Assembly: GCA_024500155.1 (NCBI GenBank)
Contig: CM044880.1
Span: forward strand, 12,110,879-12,174,878
DNA from: Chenopodium formosanum
Taxonomy: Eukaryota > Streptophyta > Magnoliopsida > Caryophyllales > Amaranthaceae
Reading direction: 5' to 3'
Length of the DNA: 64,000 nucleotides
Made by a program: the position numbers and the translations under genes
Shown here: piece by piece, positions 56,409-64,000 of the stretch
Numbering within the stretch: position 1 is the stretch's first letter
Layout: every line of letters begins with the position of its first letter
The notes under the pieces: generated by a model
The model's database searches: none
What the model was told of the DNA's origin: nothing
The model's input: the letters and a program-made list of their open reading frames with translations, nothing else

Positions 56409-57622
56409 ATGAGAAAAATGGTGCCTAAATTAACTAAATACCCAGTAAAATACGTGTAGGGAATATTTCAAGCATTAATTCCCTAGCTTGAACCCCACTG
56501 TGATCATACACTAAAGTACGGTGGCGTCCAAAGGGAAAGAAGATAGAGCAAAAGAGTCGCCAACAAGTTTTTTTAGGAACTTGTAAACTGTTCACGAGGT
56601 GAAGGTTACACCCCTTAACGATCCAAGAGATCGTAAACTCCATAAGGTCTTGAATCAAATAGGGTTCGGGGATGAAGGTACAAATCTAACCTAAAAGAGA
56701 TTGAACCTGCCCTAATAATAAGCCTCTACTTTATTCAGATTGTATTCATGTGCGCTTTCTAACTAACATGCAATCAATAGGATTAACCCTAAACATGTTT
56801 ATCTATGTTGGTTGAATATTAATGCACAAATTAAATCTATTATTGGCGATCACTTGAATTATAATCATATTAACCCTAACAAGATTATTAAATATCTTAT
56901 TAAGCGTGATAACAAATACTAATTCCCTTTAAACATGCATAAAAATAAAGGTGTGATCAAGCAATAAAAATAAATATCAAGCAACATAATAAATAATCAT
57001 CATAATAATAATTAAAATAATTATAATAATAATCAAAACAATAATCATCATAATAATAATTATAATAATCATAATCATAATAATCATGTTAAAGCATAAT
57101 AATAGCAAGACCCTAGGCATGATACTAACAAGATTAATAACAAACCCTAGCATGTTACTAAACAATAAAAATCAAAGTTTTAACCCTAGCTAACATGATA
57201 CTAACAATCATAAATATTAGGAAGAACATAAAAGGCATCATACTTTTAATCATACTTGATATTAAATTTACCCTAAACATGATACTAGGAATCATAATAT
57301 CAATCTAAGCATGATTTCTATATCATAATATCAATAAAGCCATTAAAGTACTTACTTTGATGCCTTGTACCTCTTTCTAATAACAAAATACACACGTTAG
57401 TAACTTCAAGGAAAATAATAAACAATAATTAAACTAAATAATGGAAAGAGAGATTTGGGACCAAACCCTAAGAAATTAAACCTTTCACGTCTAGGGCGAA
57501 GGCAACTTTGAATATGGCTAGGTGTATCTAGATCTAATGAATGCGGAATTTTGTATTTGAGAGAAGCTAGTTTCGAAAAGAGAAAGAGAGAGAGAGAGTA
57601 ATCAAGAAAATCTTGATGAGAG

Positions 57623-59009
57623 TTTTTTTTTTTTTTTTTTTTTTGGACAAGAGCAAAGGGAACAACAAACTAAAACGAATTAATAGTAGTAGCCTGACAC
57701 TCCTTAGCAATGTCGTGTGCCCTTTGTACTTGGTCTCTTGAGACCTTCAAGATGGTGCATTTTGTGAATAAGGCGCCCACCTTCCTTATCTCATTTATTG
57801 TCCATGAAATCTCAATGTCCTTACCTGTGCTGCCCTAGAGATTGGAGATAAGGTTTATAGAGTCTGATATAATTAGGAGACCATGTTTATCTTCTGAATG
57901 GGCCCATTTCATAGCTTCCAAACATGCCCAAGCCTCAAATTGTAGTGCTGAATTTGTTGTTCCTTGCTTTCCTTCTTTTCCTGTATCGATCCCATCCCCC
58001 CTTACTGACCATCCAATTCCTGCCCTCTTAGTCCTTTTGTCCCACGACCCATCAACCTCTATCAGGAAATTTCCAAAGCCTTCCTTTTCTTGCCCCAAAT
58101 GAACATAATTAAACCCCGGCGGATGGGTAGGGCACCCTCTTTCATTGCTTTCAATACAATAATGTCTCTCTTCATTAAGCGTGAAGGTCTCATGGTCATT
58201 CATTGCTTGGTTGGTCAATTCAATTACCAAGCTTGCCCCTCCTCCACTACCATTGAAACACCTTGCATTCCTCGTTCTCCATAGTCCCCATAAAGTTGCA
58301 ATAAATAGAACAATACGGTTACTATGCTTTCCATCCTCGCTATTGAACAGCAGGATATATGATTGGATCCAATGTATCCCACAGAGTCAGAGCGAATTGT
58401 CAGGGCATTGTTTTCCCAGACCTCTTTCGCTAGAGTACAGAATCTGAAAAGATGTTGACTATCCTCCGAGTTTAACCCACAGTTGCCACAGGTTTCATCT
58501 ATCTATATGCCCCTTGCGGCTAGGTTTGCCTTGAATACAATCCCATTGTGGTAAAGCTTCCACAAAAATATCTTCCATTTAGGTTGAATATTCATTCTCC
58601 ATATGAGTTTCACGAACTCTTGATCCTTATCATTGGAGATGACTTCGTACCCTGGATCCTCTTCTTTCATGAGAAAATAGTAGCCTGTTTTTACTGTATA
58701 CCTCCCAGATGGATGGAATTTCCAGTATATATAATCATCCTCATTTGTGGATGGTAACTCCATAGAAAGAATCTCCCTCGCACTCCCCCAGTCAAAACAT
58801 TCTCTTACCTTTCTCACTTTCCAAGTGCATGTTTCCTTATCAATAAAGTCATCAACCTTTTAATTCAAAGCTACCCTTAGTGTTTGGTTTGAGTTAATAG
58901 TTGGAATCTCGCCATTTACCCACGGCATACTGATTGCTTTAACCCTACTCCCATTACCAACTTTCCACGCAAAACCTTTTTTGAAAGTACCTATGGCCTT
59001 TTGAATCCC
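57623..59009 (-). mobile_element. 5'-truncated LINE inside the left LTR, 14-bp target duplication
   Basis: AATCTTGATGAGAG occurs at 57609-57622 and 59010-59023. The right LTR has the corresponding uninterrupted site (AATCTTTATGAGAG near 63041). A T-run next to the left copy is the poly(A) tail, giving minus orientation. On that strand are a zf-RVT block (58503-58817: FLWKLYHNGIVFKANLAARGI in part) and an RNase H domain (57670-58230: FLIEVDGSWD...AGIGWSV, FEAWACLEAM, IISDS). These are broken by a TAG at 57835-57837 where CAG is expected, and by frame changes between the blocks. The 5' part is missing, as is usual for LINE copies. Confidence 0.9.
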
Positions 59010-59119
59010 AATCTTGATGAGAGATGGTGAATGAAAACGGAGTTTTTACGACATTATTTATAAAGAAAATCAGCCGAAAAGATAAAATATCAAAACAGAG
59101 TTCTGACGCAAAAAACAGA

Positions 59120-59215
59120 GTTGGCGCCAAACGCTGACCTTAGCGCCAGGCGCCAAGTCTAGCGTCAGGCGCCAATCGTAGCGTCAGGCGCTACAGCTGG
59201 CGTTTGGCGCTGACT
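59120..59215. repeat. GGCGCC-rich inverted motif cluster
   Basis: Repeated GGCGCCAA, AGCGCCAGGCGCC and AGCGTCAGGCGC phrases that can pair with each other. Counterparts lie in the right LTR (63180-63295) and, with variants such as AGCGCCAGACGCT, in the internal region (60880-60980). Confidence 0.8.
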
Positions 59216-59789
59216 CAGAAATCCACGCGTTTTCTTAAAATCAGATAAAAATTGTTGTATAAGAGGATAAAATCGTATTTTCCTCAAAAACGTTCTTTGA
59301 TTTTGATTAAAACTCTAAAAAGTCAACAAAAGTCAATTTATCAATGCTAATTGAATTAGGAATGAAAAGAACCTTCTAGAAGAATCTAGAAGACTAAAAC
59401 CATTCCTAATTGGATTAGGAATGATAAATCTATATTAGGCCCTCTCCTAGATCATTGGGCCGCATATAAGGCTCAAACCGGGCCCAGTTTAGTAAATTGA
59501 CCATATTTCCTCAATATTCATCGGAATTGGGCTTATAATATATCGTTGGAAAGCTCTTTTCAAGCCCCATCCAACTACACTACTATTGGACCCATATCAT
59601 GGACCAACAAAACTGGATTGGCTATTTTCTTAAAATAAGTTTTCAAAAACAGAAAGAAGAGAAAAGAAATTAAAACTATCCGCAACACTAGACTTTCCAC
59701 GTACACTTTCACTTCATTCGATTATGATTCAACGCGAAAGGTACTCATCACTGGGTTTGGTCTTGGGGAGACACAAATGGGTGTCTACA

Positions 59790-61876
59790 GAAGCCCCCAC
59801 TTTGAATGAGTTTGGAGAAACGCAAGTTTCGAAAACGAAAGTCAAAGTATCGATAGGGACGGAGAATGATTCAGAACGTTCTGCGATCCTAAATCACTCT
59901 TGTAACGCCGATACCTGCAAACTAGCGTTAGTCAAACAGATAAAAGAGTTAAGAAACGCGTATCTTGCACCGTCGAGCACACGTCTCTGAAAGTAATCGA
60001 TTTAATGCTGCTGTACTGTTGTTTTGACGACCTCCTGCCAAGAGAATGCCATCCCGCTTGAAAACCGCTACGCTTGTAACTGCCTCCAATATTGAAGATT
60101 GCTTCGCTTGAAACGATCCTCTTCCGCCTTGATAATATTCCACGTCTAAGGGAATACTGTCGAAGATTGCTTCGCTTGAAACAATCCCCTTCCGCTTTGA
60201 TAATACTCCACGTCCAAGAGAATACTATCTTGTTGTTTTGATGTTCACTTGTCTCTGAACACAGAACTTCTTTTTTTTGGATATGTTCGTGCGCCTCTGA
60301 ACAAAGAGCTTGAAAATAGGATGCCCACGCGTCTCTGAGCAAAAGAGCTTGAATGATATGTCCACGCGTCTCTGAACAAAAGAGCTTGAAAAGATTGTCC
60401 ACGCGTCTCTGAACAAAAGAGCTTGAATAATATGTCCACGCGTCTCTGAACAATAGAGCTTGAATAATATGTTCATGCGTCTCTAAACAAAGAGCTTTGA
60501 TGATATGTCCACGCGTCTCTGAACAAAAGAGCTTCGATGGTTGAATGTTTGTTGCGATAATATTCCGAAGAAAAATTTCCGAAGACCCACGCTTGCCGAT
60601 CTCTAAAGCTCGCTTGAACTTTGCTTCCGCTATGCCAGTACGTCGGCGGTTTGCTGCTTGTGAACCATTATGTCCGTGATGAGCCAATGCTTCGGCGCTT
60701 TAAGCTAAGTGAGACGATCTTTCGTCAGGTCGATCACTTAGACTGTAATCAAACCGACTACTTAATCATGTCAAATTGCTTATAGGGGCTAACTGGCGCA
60801 CCAAGGAACTCGAAATTGTTGTATGAGGTCGAAATCACCTTTCTGAGAGGCTTCGAGCTCTGTCGCTGCTGAAATATCTATGGCGCCAAGAATTGTCTCT
60901 GTCGCCAGACGCTGTGATCTAGCGCCAGACGCTAAAAACTATTGCCAGACGCTAGATGTTTTTGTCTGGCGCTGGAGTAGGGTCTTCCCTATTTTGCTGC
61001 ACCTGTATTTATTTTTTACTATAGAACTTTGTCTATCTCTTTAATTATCTTAGGGTTGACCTAAGGTTTAGCGTTGCTTGACTCATTGACTTGACACGAC
61101 TCAAGGTATAAACTTGACTCGCTGTGATTGAGAGGTTGACTCGACTCGAAGTGAAATGACACGTGTGACTCATGACCCGTGTGTGTATAGTGTTGATTCA
61201 ATGTGACTCAAAAATGCAAAAAAAAAAAAAAAAAAAAAAAATCCATCATTTTTGTGGAGGGTACCGACTTTCTCCCGAAAAAGAAAGACGCGAAAAAGAA
61301 TCGAAGTTTTGAAGGTGCATGTTGAATGAGCTTATTCAAATGTTGTTTCTCACAGTACAAGGATTGTAACATCTTAGACTATCCTAGTTGACTCGATAAT
61401 GAAAGTATTTAGATAACTTAGGCACGGAGGCTAAGCACTTCATACTTCGATATGCAATGACAATTATGATTGATGAGTGATGTTGGGCATTTTGACATGA
61501 CAAGACATGCTTCAGTGTTATGTTAAGATTTCACGACAAAGGGTTCCTAAGGGAAGTATATTTGGTCATGTATCTGTGCAGTGTGTGAAAGTGATACTAA
61601 AGTTAGGCCGCAAGGGCTAAGTGAGTGGAAATATATTATTTTTTAAAAGAGTCAAATGGTGGTGACTCTTAGGCTAGGTAAGCTAATGATGTAGGGATCA
61701 AGCCCCCAAGTCTAGCTCTACATGGATAGGGATGAGCATAGGAGATCCCTTGATATAATCATGGTGTAAGTGTGTGAATTTGAATATTAATGCATTTTTA
61801 TTACGGCCGCACCTCGATGTGAAGTTGCCTACGTATCCGTTAGGAATCAGGCCGAACGTAGCTCTAGCCGAACCTC
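59790..61876. other. Internal region of the LTR element, non-coding
   Basis: No supportable ORF; the open minus-strand frame near 59932-60687 is produced by the minisatellite. There is no clear primer-binding site after the left LTR (GAAGCCCCCACTTTG) and no strong polypurine tract before the right LTR. Confidence 0.6.
60280..60540. repeat. Minisatellite of about 40 bp in the LTR element interior
   Basis: About seven copies of CACGCGTCTCTGAACAAAAG plus AGCTTGAATAATATGTC, irregular in length. Tandem arrays inside the non-coding part are known from Tat/Retand-type elements. Confidence 0.85.
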
Positions 61877-64000
61877 TGTAGGGAATAATTTCAAACATTA
61901 ATCCCACTAGCTTGAACCCCACTGTGATCATACACTAAAGTACGGTGGCGTCCAAAAGGGAAGAAGATAGAGCAAAAGAGTCGCCAACAAGTTTTTTAGG
62001 AACTTGTAAACCGTTCATAAGATGAAGGTTACACCCCTTAACGATCCAAGAGATCATCAACTCCATAAGGTCATGAACTAAATAAGGGTTCGGGGATGAT
62101 GGTACAAATCCAACCTAAAAGAGATTGAACCTGCCCTAATAATAGGCCTCTACTGTATTCTGCTCGTATTCATGTGCGCTTTCTAATTAACATACAATCA
62201 ATAGAATTAACCCTAAACCTGTTTATCCTATGTTGGTTGAATATTAATGCACAAATAAACTATTATTGGCGATCACTTGAATTATAATCACAATTAACCC
62301 TAACAAGATTATTAATTATCTTATTAAGCGCGATTACAAGTACAAATTCCCTTTAAACATGCAATAAAGGTGATCAAGCAATAAATATAAATATCAAGCA
62401 ACATAATAAATAATCAATATCATGAATAATAATTATAATAATAATCATAGATAAAATAATCATCATAACAATAATATTTATAATCATAAATTATAACGAT
62501 TTTAATCATAATCATGTTCATGTTAATATTAAAGCATAATAATTGCAAGATCCTAGGCATGATACTAACAAGATTAATAACAAACCCTAGCATGTCACTA
62601 AACAATAAAAATCAAATCTTTAACCCTAACATGATACTAACAATCATAAATATTAGGAAGAACATAGGAAGCATCGTAACAATCATAATTAATATTAAAT
62701 TACCCTAGACATGATACTAGGAATATCATAATAACTATGTAAGCATGATTTCTACATCATAATATCAATAAAAACCAATAAAGTACTTACTTTGATGCCT
62801 CGTACCTCTTTCTAATAACAAAATACACACGTTAGTAACTTCAAGGAAAATAATAAACAACAATTAAATTAAATAATTGAAAGAGAGATTTGGGACCAAA
62901 CCCTCAGAAATTAAACCTTTCACGTCTAGGGCGAAGGCAACTTCGAATATGGCTAGGTGTTTCTAGATCTTGCAAATGCGGAATTTTGTATGAGAAAACA
63001 AAGTTTAGAAAAGAGAAAGAAAGAGAGAATAATCAAGAAAATCTTTATGAGAGTTGGTGAATTGAAATAAGAATTGATGAAATCCGGTTATCGAAAACAG
63101 AGTTTTAATACGTTATTTATAGAGAAAATCAGCCAAAAAGATAAAATTAACAAAACAGAGTCTGGCACACGCAAAACGAGGTTGGCGCCAGACATTGGCC
63201 ATTGGTGCCAGGCGCCAATGGCTAGCACCACGCGCCAATGGCTGGCGCCAGGCCTGGTTCCAGGCGCCAACGCCTGGAGTCAGGCGCCAAGCCTGTTTTT
63301 AACGCGTTTTTGTTTTTATCATATCTTTTGATCCGGAAGTCCAAATAAGGCATATAATATGTCGTTGGAAAGCTCCTAAAGTTTACTTTTTAACCCAATT
63401 AAAATCAGATTAAAATATTTTGTAGATAAAAAAATATGGCTAAAATAGTGGAAGGGTGTCAGTTTTGGATAAAGTTTCATGTCTCATTCATATCTTTTTC
63501 GTTATAACTCGGATTTAATATTATAGTATATCATTGGAAAGATAATTTCAATATCTATCCAACCATATAAAATTGGATAAATATTATGAGGCACGAAAAT
63601 AAAATATGAATATATTCCACTTCGTACAAAACAAGGATTCTTAAAAGGAGTAGTTTTATTCAATTTCAAACTCTTTAAAATATAATTATCAATCCTAACT
63701 CCATTATGATTTAAAAGAACCTTTTAGAGTATTCTAAAAGACTATAATCAATCCTAATAGCTTTAGGAATGATAATTAATAATAGGCCCTCCTCTAGATC
63801 ATTGGGCCGCATATAAAGCTCAAACTGGGCCCAGTTTAGTAAATTGGCCATAATTTCCTCAATATTATTCGGAATTGGGCTTATAATATATTGTTGGAAA
63901 GCTCTTGTCAAGACCCATCCAACTAAACCATTATTGGAACCATATTATGGACCAACCAAACTGGATTGGCTGTTTTCTTAAAATAAGTTTTCAAAAACAG
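61877..64000. repeat. Right LTR, incomplete at the window end
   Basis: Starts TGTAGGGAATAATTTC and follows the left LTR to TTTTCAAAAACAG at the window end (matching left position about 59651), so roughly 140 bp are missing. It lacks the LINE. The GGCGCC cluster is at 63180-63295. An extra segment at about 63300-63650 holds further TCGTTGGAAAGCTC-like phrases. Confidence 0.85.

Larger units (their letters stand above)
56455..59789. repeat. Left LTR, interrupted by a LINE
   Basis: Matches 61877-64000 block by block. Contains an AT-rich AATAATAAT-type low-complexity stretch (56985-57090) and a GGCGCC-rich stretch (59120-59215). Confidence 0.85.
56455..64000. mobile_element. Large LTR retrotransposon without coding region (right LTR runs off the window)
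   Basis: Direct repeats start TGTAGGGAATA at 56455 and 61877. The left one ends GTGTCTACA at 59789. The internal part is only about 2.1 kb and has no gag-pol; it contains a minisatellite and an A-run (61218-61241). Without the nested LINE the left LTR is about 1.93 kb. The right LTR reaches the window end and carries about 0.33 kb more (about 63300-63650). Long LTRs, a short non-coding interior and tandem repeats recall non-autonomous relatives of Tat/Retand gypsy elements, but this is inference. The left flank of the element is ATACG; the right flank is not visible. Confidence 0.8.

Noticed and set aside
59932..60687. 251-codon minus-strand ORF (SETRGHIIQALLFRDAW repeats)
   Set aside because: Produced by the roughly 40-bp minisatellite inside a non-coding LTR element; no domain or start support.

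Overview
This is plant nuclear DNA. Genes are intron-split, the sequence is AT-rich, and nearly every kilobase carries a plant-type transposable element: Helitron, CACTA, Tourist and Stowaway MITEs, TRIM, Copia-like and other LTR elements, LINE and SINE. The neprosin-family genes and the two-gene CACTA element point to a flowering plant. A recurrent ACTCCGTA-type motif is reminiscent of Amaranthaceae/Chenopodiaceae repeats, but that placement is only a guess.

Layout. Positions 1-9114 are the 3' part of an autonomous-type Helitron: the end of a PIF1-like helicase, an exon-split RPA-like gene, a cluster of stem-loops, an acidic ORF on the opposite strand and a perfect 3' terminal hairpin followed by CTAG|T. 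It has inserted into an exon of a neprosin-family gene copy (about 9115-20180, minus strand). That copy also carries a TIR element, a Tourist MITE, a TRIM, another Helitron end, a small element with an 8-bp target duplication and a 6.2-kb LTR element. The LTR element is flanked by a 286-bp duplication instead of a short target-site duplication. Positions 20.3-23.9 kb hold a foldback element, a tRNA-derived SINE and a tandem/inverted cluster of short Helitrons next to (TA)n runs. A second neprosin copy (24194-28123) keeps seven exons but has a stop and a frameshift. Positions 28-37.9 kb hold repeat relics, a Copia-like solo LTR with its 5-bp target duplication, two MITEs, LINE relics, one intronless RING-H2 gene (34724-35536) and an organelle-like stretch.

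The most complete system is at 37901-52113. A non-autonomous CACTA element (TSD gct) contains a 12.7-kb CACTA element (38286-50964, TSD tac) with matching termini, dense palindromic subterminal repeats, an uninterrupted TNP2-type transposase ORF and an 11-exon second gene. That second gene can be assembled without a stop into about 813 residues, joining an En/Spm TNPA-like region to a Ulp1-type (C48) cysteine protease with its catalytic residues present. This element looks potentially autonomous. Upstream of its transposase ORF is a 216-bp near-perfect foldback.

Positions 52.1-56.4 kb hold organelle-like flank, an old LTR-like region with a Stowaway MITE and a small GRF-zinc-finger ORF. From 56455 to the window end there is a non-coding LTR element whose left LTR carries a 5'-truncated LINE with a 14-bp target duplication; the right LTR supplies the empty site.

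Exon limits, frameshifts and target duplications were read by eye, and family names rest on motifs. No database search was possible.
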